Of a stretch of DNA of 64,000 nt, positions 13,252 through 20,467 are shown in pieces. The stretch is from CALMFG01 sp963674805 (GTDB lineage: Bacteria; Bacillota; Clostridia; Christensenellales; CALMFG01): contig CAXXNY010000016.1 of assembly GCA_963674805.2 (NCBI GenBank), positions 558,001 through 622,000 of the forward strand, read 5' to 3'. Positions within the stretch are counted from its first letter, which is position 1. The number at the start of each line of letters is the position of its first letter. Under the pieces are notes generated by a model. It was not told the origin of the DNA. It saw only the letters and a list, made by a program, of their open reading frames with translations, and did no database searches. The position numbers and the translations under genes were made by a program.

Positions 13252-13283
13252 TAAAAAAGACACCGCTTTTTATTGCGGTGTTT
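13252..13283 (-). terminator. Terminator or attenuator between yegP-like gene and hydA
   Basis: Stem ACACCGC/GCGGTGT (13260-13266, 13275-13281) followed by TTTTTT on the minus strand. It is just after the yegP-like stop and ends about 14 bases before the hydA start, so hydA depends on read-through or on an unseen promoter. Confidence 0.8.
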
Positions 13284-13287
13284 TCTT

Positions 13288-13470
13288 TTATCTTTCGACT
13301 TCAACCACTTCCGCTTTAGGAGCATTTTTCTTGACTGATTCAATCCCGTTCAAACACGCGGATTTGCTGGAATACCCTTCGCTAGCGGCAATCGGTTCTC
13401 CGTTACCTGCTTTTAAAGTAAATCTGTATTCGCCCTTTTTGTCTTTGTATACTTCGAATTTTGCTGCCAT
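13288..13470 (-). CDS. YegP/DUF1508 family small protein
   Basis: A 60-residue protein holding one DUF1508 (YegP) unit: KFEVYKDKKGEYRFTLKAGN, then GEPIAASEGYSSKSACLNGI, then a C-terminal VVEV strand. Relatives have one or two such units of unknown biochemical role. The start has GGAG six bases upstream. It has its own promoter overlapping the end of the [2Fe-2S] subunit gene and its own terminator, so it is probably an independent small transcript inside the molybdenum hydroxylase region. Confidence 0.88.
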   Translation of the reverse strand: MAAKFEVYKDKKGEYRFTLKAGNGEPIAASEGYSSKSACLNGIESVKKNAPKAEVVEVER

Positions 13471-13514
13471 AGTGGTTCTCCTTTACTTATTATTAAATTT
13501 GTTTTCTTGGTTTT

Positions 13515-13543
13515 ATTATACGTGTTTTCCTTCTTCTTCACAA
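13515..13543 (-). promoter_or_regulatory. Promoter of the YegP-like gene
   Basis: Minus-strand -35 TTGTGA (13538-13543), 17-bp spacer, -10 TATAAT (13515-13520). It lies inside the last codons of the upstream [2Fe-2S] subunit gene. Confidence 0.6.
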
Positions 13544-14016
13544 GCGCACCGGCCGACATTCTTTAATCCCGTTTTGGTCGCTTCAATAATCTTCTGATAT
13601 CCCGTGCAGCGGCAGAGATGTCCCGAAAGCGCACGCTTAATCATCGCTTCATCAAACATCTTGCCCGATTCTTCCATCTCGGTCACGGTCATTAAAATCC
13701 CCGGTGTACAGAATCCGCACTGCACAGCGCCGCCTTCAACAAACGCCTGCTGCATATTCGACAGCCTGCCGTCTTTTGCCAGGCTCTCGACCGTCCGGAT
13801 AGACTTGCCGTCCGCCCATGCCGCCAGATAAACGCACGAATTAATCGTCTCACCGTCTACCAGCACCGCGCACGCGCCGCATTCACCCACGCCGCATCCC
13901 TGCTTGGCACCGGTTAAGCCCAAGTCATTGCGCAGAACATCCAGCAGCGACTGCCGCGGGTCAATGGTCATCTTCCGTTCTTCCCCGTTTACGGTTATGG
14001 TTATTGTTTGTTCCAT
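13516..14016 (-). CDS. xdhC: Molybdenum hydroxylase [2Fe-2S] subunit (xanthine dehydrogenase type)
   Basis: A 166-residue electron-transfer subunit. It has an N-terminal plant-type ferredoxin fold with GCGVGECGACAVLVDG plus a further cysteine in INSCVYLA. A C-terminal helical domain holds the second cluster in QCGFCTPG and CRCTGYQK. It passes electrons from the molybdenum centre to FAD. The tail has an extra CACEEEGKHV segment. It is 13 bases after the FAD subunit gene and completes an A-B-C set with the two upstream genes. The symbol follows the subunit class; substrate is not proven. Confidence 0.92.
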   Translation of the reverse strand: MEQTITITVNGEERKMTIDPRQSLLDVLRNDLGLTGAKQGCGVGECGACAVLVDGETINSCVYLAAWADGKSIRTVESLAKDGRLSNMQQAFVEGGAVQCGFCTPGILMTVTEMEESGKMFDEAMIKRALSGHLCRCTGYQKIIEATKTGLKNVGRCACEEEGKHV

Positions 14017-14029
14017 TTTTGCTTATCCT

Positions 14030-14899
14030 CTATTCATACTCAAGCCCGCACAGCATCAAGGTGCCGCGCTTGGTCAGCTCATATACCAAATGCTCACGGA
14101 AGTCCTTAGAGCCGCGCCAGGAATCACGCGCCTTGGTACTGCTGATGGTCGCTTTTGCCATTTTATCAATTTCCGCCGCGTTGACCGGCATGCCTTTGCC
14201 CATGTTCTCGGCATCCGTACACCTGATCGGCGTCGGTGCCGCAACCCCGCAGGCTATCCGGATATCTTCGATTACTTTGCCGTCGGTTTTTAATACCACG
14301 GCGCACCCGAGTGTTGCGATATCCATTGCGTTACGCTGCGCAAACTTCATATACTTCCCGACATAACCGTCATATTCCTGCCGCTCAATGATAATATCGG
14401 TCAGCATTTCATTTTGTTTTAAATCCACCCGGCCAGGTCCAAGGTAAAAATTTTTGATATCAACGGTCTTTTCTTCGCCTTTGCTTTGTATTTTAAGCTT
14501 TGCGTTCAGGCAGAAAAGCGTGGTGGCGCTGTCTCCCGATGTTGCCCCGTTACAGACGTTTCCGCCGATGGTCGCCACATTACGGATCTGCGGGCCGCCC
14601 ATTGTGCCGCCGGCGCCGCCGAGGTATGGGATATTTTCATGAATAATTTGATCCGACTCCAGCTTTGAAAAAGTCACCATCGGTCCGATATGGATATTTC
14701 CCGTATCATCCAGCGAGATTCTTTTTAAATCGTCAATAAAGCTGATGCCTACCAGATGTGCGTCTTTTAATTTGCTTTCACGGATGCGGATCAGGACATC
14801 TGTTCCGCCCGCAATCAGTTTTGCATCCCCGTTTTTATTTAAATATTCTAATGCGTCGCCGATGCTTTTGGCTTCGTAGTATGCTTTAAAATCAAACAT
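14030..14899 (-). CDS. xdhB: Molybdenum hydroxylase FAD-binding subunit
   Basis: A 289-residue flavoprotein of the CO-dehydrogenase-flavoprotein/vanillyl oxidase fold. FAD-binding motifs are AGGTDVLIRI (about 31-40) and TIGGNVCNGATSGDS (about 110-124), with the C-terminal IACGVAAPTPIRC domain. It would take electrons from the [2Fe-2S] subunit to NAD+ or another acceptor. AAGGAG lies six bases before the ATG. It is 10 bases after the large subunit gene, and the three genes form one operon. Confidence 0.92.
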   Translation of the reverse strand: MFDFKAYYEAKSIGDALEYLNKNGDAKLIAGGTDVLIRIRESKLKDAHLVGISFIDDLKRISLDDTGNIHIGPMVTFSKLESDQIIHENIPYLGGAGGTMGGPQIRNVATIGGNVCNGATSGDSATTLFCLNAKLKIQSKGEEKTVDIKNFYLGPGRVDLKQNEMLTDIIIERQEYDGYVGKYMKFAQRNAMDIATLGCAVVLKTDGKVIEDIRIACGVAAPTPIRCTDAENMGKGMPVNAAEIDKMAKATISSTKARDSWRGSKDFREHLVYELTKRGTLMLCGLEYE

Positions 14900-14909
14900 C
14901 GCGCTCTCC

Positions 14910-17249
14910 TTATACCAATCCAGCGTCTTTCAACGCTTCATATACACTCTGCGGATTCATCGGCGTGGCGTTCATCCTAACACCGGTTGCATGCGCAATC
15001 GCGTTCCGTATCGCCGGTGCCGGCGGAACCGCAGGCGGTTCGCCCAGCGCCTTGTTACCGAAAGGCCCGGTCTCTTCATACGGTTCAACAAAGTCCACGT
15101 CAAAACGCGGTGTATCCAGTACGGTCGGCACTTTATAATCCAAAAGATTGTCATTTAACAGCCTTCCGGTCTTGGGATCATACTTCATCACTTCGCTCAG
15201 CGCCATACCCGTACTCATACTCATGCCGCCCTCAACCTGACCGGCCGCCAGCATGGGGTTGATGATGGTGCCGCTGTCATGGACACTGCACATGTTCAGG
15301 ATTTCAACCTTCCCTGTCTTGGTGTCCACTTCGACTTCCGCAACGGTGCATCCGAACGCCAGCGCGTTTGACTGCACATTGACGCTCTTTTCACTCGAAA
15401 TTGTGGATGAGCCGTTTTTATCATAAAAGGTCTCCATTGCCACTTCACGCAGCGATGCGATCACTTTTCCGCTGTCTTTTTCAATAATTTCGGCGTTTTC
15501 AATCGTCAGGTCATTGGCGCTGACGATTCTCGCGTCTTCTACGGTTAAATCCGCTACGCCCTTGGTGTTATAGCGTTTTGCCGCGCGTTCTAATATCTGC
15601 TCACGCACGCGCGTCGCCGCGGCTTTTACCGCCTGACCGGATACATAGGTCTGTCGCGATGCATATGCCCCAGGGTCATACGGAGAAATATCCGTATCCG
15701 TGCCCTTGACCATTGTCACCATCTGATACGGGACACCCAGCACTTCCGCCGCCATCTGGCTGAGAACGGTATCCGAACCCTGGCCGATCTCGGTTGCGCC
15801 GACAGTCAGCTGTACGCTGCCGTCCTGGTTTAATGTCACACGCGCGCCGGCAAGCTCCATCGCAAACGGCCATACTGCGGTCGCATAAGAGAATAAAGCA
15901 AATCCCACACCCCTGCGCTTAGCGCCGGTCTGGTTCTGGTACAGCTTACGCTTTTTATCCCAGTCGATAAACGCCTTTGCCTTGTCGATACATTCCTTAA
16001 GCCCGAATGATTTAATTTCAATGCCGGATACCGGATCCACATAGCCCTGCCAGATCATGTTCTTTTCTTTAAACGCAATCGGGTCCATGTTCAGCTTCGC
16101 CGCAATATCATCCATGTGAGATTCCACCGCAAACGTCACCTGCGGAATCCCGTACGCGCGCATCGCTCCGGCGGTCGCCGTGTTGGTATAAACCGTATAT
16201 CCTTCCCATTTGGTTGCAAGTTTGGACGGATAAGTCCGTGAAAAGTTTGTGCCGCCTTTCGCCACAATCGAATGCCCGTGCGACGCATAGGCCCCGTTGT
16301 TGCCGATGGATATCATCTTTTTAGCGAGAATCCGGCCGTCTTTGGAAACGCCGGTTTTGATTTTAAACTTAATGCCGTGCCGCGTCCGCGTGGAAGTAAA
16401 CACCTCTTCGCGCGATAAGTCCAGCATCACCGGCCTGCCGCCGGTCAGCATCGCCAGCGCCGCGACCATCGGCTCAACGCAGACATCCTGTTTGTTGCCG
16501 AACCCGCCGCCGATGAACGGCTTGATTACCCTGACCCGGTTATACGGCAGTTCCAGACAGTCCGCGATAATCCGGCGGACAATATGCGGAATCTGCGTGG
16601 ATGTCACGACCGTTACCCGGTCCTCGGCATCCAGATATCCGTATGCAATATGGTTTTCGAGGTGCACGTGCTGAACGGGCAGAACCTCATATTCGCCTTC
16701 AATAATATGTTCACACTGGTCAAACGCATCTTCCAGCGGCATTTCGCCGTGCTGAATCTGAGTATGCGCGATAATGTTATGGTCGCGCTCATGAATCAGC
16801 TCCGCGCCGTCTTTCATCGCCTCTTCGGCATCCAGATAAAACGGAAGTTCTTCATATTCGACTTCAATCAGCCCTACCGCTTTTTTTGCAGTCAGTTCAT
16901 CCTCTGCGATTACGACGGCGATTTCGTCACCGTATACCCTGATCTTTTCATTTAAAATCTGGCGGTCCGCAATATCCTGATGGGAGGGGTCCAGTGAATG
17001 GGGATGTCCGGCTGTGGGGAACGGTCTTGCCTTAATATCCTTGGGCAGGACGACTTTCACCACGCCCGGCAGTTCTTCCGCTTTTGATATATCATATGAC
17101 TTGACGTATCCGTGCGCAATCTCTGCCCGCAGCACTTTGGCGTGCAGCATGTCTTTGGTTTCATAATCCCGGGTATATTTTGCCCGGCCTGTTACTTTGG
17201 CGACCGCATCGGCCCGGAGTTCGGGCTTACCGACCGTTTTAAAACTCAT
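14910..17249 (-). CDS. xdhA: Molybdenum hydroxylase large (molybdopterin) subunit, xanthine dehydrogenase type
   Basis: A 779-residue catalytic subunit of the xanthine dehydrogenase family. Molybdopterin-binding and active-site blocks are present: GGGFGNKQDV, GAMRAYGIPQ (with the substrate-pocket arginine), EIGQGSDTV, and the catalytic glutamate in KALGEPPAVPPAP. The AYxCSFR loop of CO dehydrogenase is absent, so this is a hydroxylase of purines or other N-heterocycles. I chose ATG 17249 (MSFKTVGKPEL) because AAAGG is nine bases upstream. ATG 17255 and a TTG at 17258 are alternatives. A weak promoter lies just upstream. Substrate is inferred from family and from nearby hydA. Confidence 0.92.
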   Translation of the reverse strand: MSFKTVGKPELRADAVAKVTGRAKYTRDYETKDMLHAKVLRAEIAHGYVKSYDISKAEELPGVVKVVLPKDIKARPFPTAGHPHSLDPSHQDIADRQILNEKIRVYGDEIAVVIAEDELTAKKAVGLIEVEYEELPFYLDAEEAMKDGAELIHERDHNIIAHTQIQHGEMPLEDAFDQCEHIIEGEYEVLPVQHVHLENHIAYGYLDAEDRVTVVTSTQIPHIVRRIIADCLELPYNRVRVIKPFIGGGFGNKQDVCVEPMVAALAMLTGGRPVMLDLSREEVFTSTRTRHGIKFKIKTGVSKDGRILAKKMISIGNNGAYASHGHSIVAKGGTNFSRTYPSKLATKWEGYTVYTNTATAGAMRAYGIPQVTFAVESHMDDIAAKLNMDPIAFKEKNMIWQGYVDPVSGIEIKSFGLKECIDKAKAFIDWDKKRKLYQNQTGAKRRGVGFALFSYATAVWPFAMELAGARVTLNQDGSVQLTVGATEIGQGSDTVLSQMAAEVLGVPYQMVTMVKGTDTDISPYDPGAYASRQTYVSGQAVKAAATRVREQILERAAKRYNTKGVADLTVEDARIVSANDLTIENAEIIEKDSGKVIASLREVAMETFYDKNGSSTISSEKSVNVQSNALAFGCTVAEVEVDTKTGKVEILNMCSVHDSGTIINPMLAAGQVEGGMSMSTGMALSEVMKYDPKTGRLLNDNLLDYKVPTVLDTPRFDVDFVEPYEETGPFGNKALGEPPAVPPAPAIRNAIAHATGVRMNATPMNPQSVYEALKDAGLV

Positions 17250-17290
17250 ATTCATCAACCTTTCGGTTCGTAAATTTTTTATCTGCTTTT

Positions 17291-17319
17291 AGTATAATCC
17301 TTTTATGCGGGAATTTAAA
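17291..17319 (-). promoter_or_regulatory. Possible promoter of the xdhA-xdhB-xdhC operon
   Basis: Minus-strand -10 TATACT (17291-17296) with a weak -35 TTTAAA (17314-17319) at 17 bp. The -35 overlaps the stop codon of the aminotransferase gene, so read-through from that operon is also possible. Confidence 0.4.
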
Positions 17320-18496
17320 GCCATCCGTTTTCATCCAGAAATGCCGTAATGCGCACCAGCGCTTCCTTCAGGTTGTCCATAGAGGATGCATATGAACAGC
17401 GCATAAACCCTTCACCGCCGTCGCCGAAGGCTGTGCCCGGCACACAGGCAACTTTCTTTTCCGTGACCAGCCGGCTGCAAAATTCCTCCGATGTCAGTCC
17501 TGACTTCCGGATGTCCGGAAAAATATAGAACGCACCCAAGGGTTCAAAACACTTCAGCCCGATTTGGTTAAGCGCCTCAAACATGTACCGCCGTCTGCGG
17601 TTATACTGGTTTGTCATATCCCTTACCTGGCGGTAGCCGTTTTTGCGTTCGGATTTCAACGCTTCTATTCCGGCTTCCTGTGCAAAGGACGGCGCACAGA
17701 GAATCGTATACTGGTGAATCTTGACCATCGCATCAATCAGCGGCTTTGGCCCTGCCACATAGCCGAGACGCCAGCCGGTCATGGCAAACGCTTTGGAAAA
17801 TCCGTTGATTACCACCGTCCGTTCTTTCATGCCCGGCAGTGATGCGATGGACACATGCGAGCGGTCATAAGTCAGTTCGGCATATATCTCATCGGAAACG
17901 ACAATCAAGTCATTTTTAATAATAACATCAATGATGCCTTCCAGCTCTTCTTTGGTCATGATTGCGCCGGTGGGGTTGTTAGGGAAAGGCAGGATCACCG
18001 CTTTTGTCTTTTCGGTGATGACCGCTTCCAGTGCTTCTTTGGTGTATTTAAAATCATGTTCGGCAACCGTCAGTACCGGAACCGCAACGCCGTCGGCCAG
18101 CGTAACCCCCGGCATATACGACACATAAGACGGCGCAGGAACCAGAACCTCGTCTCCGGGTTCAATCAGTGCACGAAACGCAATGTCCAGTGCTTCGGAA
18201 GCCCCGACAGTGGTGACAATCTGGTTGATCTCATATTCAATCCCAAACCGGCCGAGCAGATATGCGCGGATTTCTTCCCTTAGGGCTGTCATCCCGTGGT
18301 TGGATGTGTAGTGGGTCTTTCCGGTTTCCAGCGAATAGATACCTGTTTCGCGGATATTCCACGGGGTATCAAAATCCGGTTCGCCTACACCGAGAGAGAT
18401 AACATCATCCATCTCGGAAGCGATATCAAAAAACCGGCGTATACCGGACGGCGGAATATCGCGGACTTTTTTTGAAATATAGCGGTCATAGTTCAT
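17315..18496 (-). CDS. Class I/II PLP-dependent aminotransferase
   Basis: A 393-residue fold-type I aminotransferase of the AspC/PatA subgroup. Signatures: SLGVGEPDFDTP, HYTSNHGMTALREEI, PFPNNPTGAIM, VVSDEIYAEL, and NGFSKAFAMTGWRLGY with the PLP lysine near residue 235. The C-terminal arginine motif for the substrate carboxylate is in FMRCSYA. It would exchange amino groups between an amino acid and 2-oxoglutarate or pyruvate. Its first codon overlaps the stop codon of the Lrp-type regulator gene (ATGA), so the pair is translationally coupled and probably linked to amino-acid level. The exact substrate cannot be read. Confidence 0.9.
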   Translation of the reverse strand: MNYDRYISKKVRDIPPSGIRRFFDIASEMDDVISLGVGEPDFDTPWNIRETGIYSLETGKTHYTSNHGMTALREEIRAYLLGRFGIEYEINQIVTTVGASEALDIAFRALIEPGDEVLVPAPSYVSYMPGVTLADGVAVPVLTVAEHDFKYTKEALEAVITEKTKAVILPFPNNPTGAIMTKEELEGIIDVIIKNDLIVVSDEIYAELTYDRSHVSIASLPGMKERTVVINGFSKAFAMTGWRLGYVAGPKPLIDAMVKIHQYTILCAPSFAQEAGIEALKSERKNGYRQVRDMTNQYNRRRRYMFEALNQIGLKCFEPLGAFYIFPDIRKSGLTSEEFCSRLVTEKKVACVPGTAFGDGGEGFMRCSYASSMDNLKEALVRITAFLDENGWL

Positions 18497-18987
18497 GGCG
18501 ATACCACCAATCTTTCATCCTTTTCGTCCTCAACGAAGACCACGCCGTGTTCCTTGTATTTTCTCATAATAAAATATGTCGCCGTACTGCGAATACCGTC
18601 CATGACGGCCAGCTTCTCAAAAACAAATTCCGAGATCTGTTTCATCGACGGAGCGACCACATGCACCGACAGGTCATAGGTGCCGCTCATTAAATAGACG
18701 GCTTTAACCTCGTCAAAGCGGTATATCCGCTTGGCAATATCATCATATCCGAATTCACGCTGGGGTTCGACCTTGACTTCGATCAGCCCCTCCGCGTGCT
18801 CGACGGATACTTTCTCTCTGTTAATCAGCGTTTTATACTGCAAGATGACCTTGTCTTCTTCCAGCTGTTTGATGGTTTCGGCTACGGCCGCTTCTTCCGC
18901 TCCGATCATACTTGCGATTTCTTTGTTGGTGATTTTTGCGTCGTTTTGCAGGATGTCGAGAATTTCTGTTTTAATATCTTTATCCAT
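18493..18987 (-). CDS. Lrp/AsnC family transcriptional regulator
   Basis: A 164-residue regulator. An N-terminal helix-turn-helix (residues about 5-55, DILQNDAKITNKEIASMIGAEEAA) is followed by an alpha-beta RAM domain (about 65-145) with GTYDLSVHV, which in the family binds an amino acid. It is coupled by a 4-base overlap to the aminotransferase, the likely main target. A perfect AGTGT/ACACT inverted repeat covers its -10 element, which suggests autoregulation. Confidence 0.9.
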   Translation of the reverse strand: MDKDIKTEILDILQNDAKITNKEIASMIGAEEAAVAETIKQLEEDKVILQYKTLINREKVSVEHAEGLIEVKVEPQREFGYDDIAKRIYRFDEVKAVYLMSGTYDLSVHVVAPSMKQISEFVFEKLAVMDGIRSTATYFIMRKYKEHGVVFVEDEKDERLVVSP

Positions 18988-19027
18988 TTTTTTGGTGGCG
19001 TAGATGCGCGCCGTTTCCTTTCTTTAT

Positions 19028-19067
19028 AGTGTCTATCATTCTAACACTTTGTCTGTTTTAACGTCAA
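19028..19067 (-). promoter_or_regulatory. Promoter and possible operator of the Lrp-aminotransferase operon
   Basis: Minus-strand -35 TTGACG (19062-19067), 18-bp spacer, -10 TAGAAT (19038-19043). The -10 is flanked by AGTGT (19028-19032) and ACACT (19044-19048), an inverted repeat with an 11-base centre of the size bound by Lrp dimers. Confidence 0.6.
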
Positions 19068-19180
19068 CCAAAACAGCGTAATGCCATACTATCTTGAGCG
19101 CAGTTAGAAAAGGATATGGGACATCGTTGGAATTGGTGATATAATAAACACGAATCAAAGAGAATAATAAGGTGAATTCC

Positions 19181-20455
19181 ATGAAACTGCTTTGGCTGTC
19201 CAATATACCGACTCCTGACATCGCAGCATCGCTCAACACCGGCCGGCCGTATATCGGCGGATGGGTGGCGTCTTTGTATGACCGCATCACAAAAGATCCG
19301 GCTGTTTCGATGGATTACTGGTTTCCGTACCAAAAAGACAAATCCGCATCCGGACAGGCACGCGCCGCATACTTCGGCTTCGCGCTGAAGGGCGGAAAGC
19401 AGACGCACTATGACCAGCGGCTGGAAGACACGTTCTATCGCCATCTGGTCCAAACGAATCCGGACGTGATTCATATTTTCGGCACCGAATTTCCGCATGC
19501 GCTTGCGATGGTGAATGCCGCAAAACGTGTCGGCATAGAAGGCCTCATCGTTATCGCCATTCAGGGCCTCATCTCAAAGTGTGCGTATCACTACACCGAA
19601 GGCCTGCCGGAAAAGGCCGTGAACAGCTGGACCTTCCGGGATTTGCTGCGATGGGATAATATTTATCATCAGAAAAAATCGTTTGAAAAACGCGGTGTAC
19701 TTGAAATAGAAGCAATACAGGCCGTCCGCCACATTGCGGGGCGAACCACCTGGGACCGTGCATGCACGCAGGAAATCAATCCGGGTGCGCAGTATCATCA
19801 TATTGACGAAACGCTGAGGGACGGTTTTTATCAGCATCAATGGGATATCAAAACCTGTAAGCGCCATACTGTCTTAATCTCAAGTGCGGAATACCCGATC
19901 AAGGGTGCACATTATATGATAAAGGCAATGCCGGAAATCATCAGGCGTTTTCCGGATGCCCGGCTTTCCATCGCCGGGTTAAAACTGGATGATATCAATT
20001 CGCCGATATCGCGCCTTCGCATTACCGCCTACCAGCGTTATATCTTAGACTTAATCCGCTCGCTGGGGCTAACAGATTATGTCACCTTTACCGGCCCGCT
20101 GGATGAAACAGAGATGATCCGCGCCTATCTGGATGCGCAGGTATTTGCCTGTCCGTCGGTGGTGGAAAACTCACCCAATTCGCTTTGCGAAGCCATGCTG
20201 CTCGGCGTGCCCGCGGTTGCCGCGGATGTCGGCGGCGTGCCGGATTTATTAACTCATGGTGAGGACGGTTACCTTTATCATGCCGCCGCACCGTATATGC
20301 TGGCGCATTATGTCTGCAAATTGTTCGTAGACGATCAAACGGCCAAAACCTTTTCCAAGCATGCCCGCATCCGTGCGGCTAAACGGCATGACGCTGAAAA
20401 GAATACGGAAGCCATATTAAAACTATATCAGAAAATAATCGATTCACCGGAATAA
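19181..20455 (+). CDS. Glycosyltransferase, GT4 (group 1) family
   Basis: A 424-residue retaining GT-B glycosyltransferase. The N-terminal domain starts MKLLWLSNIPTPDIA. The C-terminal domain has LISSAEYPIKGAHYMIKAMP, VTFTGPLDETEM, and the nucleotide-sugar E-x7-E motif around SVVENSPNSLCEAMLLGVPAVA and VGGVPDLL. It would transfer a sugar to a glycan or lipid. I chose ATG 19181, which has AAGGTG six bases upstream, over the GTG at 19172. It is 12 bases before the fused xanthine dehydrogenase gene and probably cotranscribed, an odd pairing with no clear metabolic link. A TATAAT lies at 19140-19145. Confidence 0.88.
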   Translation: MKLLWLSNIPTPDIAASLNTGRPYIGGWVASLYDRITKDPAVSMDYWFPYQKDKSASGQARAAYFGFALKGGKQTHYDQRLEDTFYRHLVQTNPDVIHIFGTEFPHALAMVNAAKRVGIEGLIVIAIQGLISKCAYHYTEGLPEKAVNSWTFRDLLRWDNIYHQKKSFEKRGVLEIEAIQAVRHIAGRTTWDRACTQEINPGAQYHHIDETLRDGFYQHQWDIKTCKRHTVLISSAEYPIKGAHYMIKAMPEIIRRFPDARLSIAGLKLDDINSPISRLRITAYQRYILDLIRSLGLTDYVTFTGPLDETEMIRAYLDAQVFACPSVVENSPNSLCEAMLLGVPAVAADVGGVPDLLTHGEDGYLYHAAAPYMLAHYVCKLFVDDQTAKTFSKHARIRAAKRHDAEKNTEAILKLYQKIIDSPE

Positions 20456-20467
20456 AGGAGCGTACCA

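Noticed and set aside
14910..17249. Aerobic-type carbon monoxide dehydrogenase (coxL)
   Set aside because: The AYxCSFR active-site loop of CoxL is missing; the GAMRAYG region is of the xanthine dehydrogenase type.
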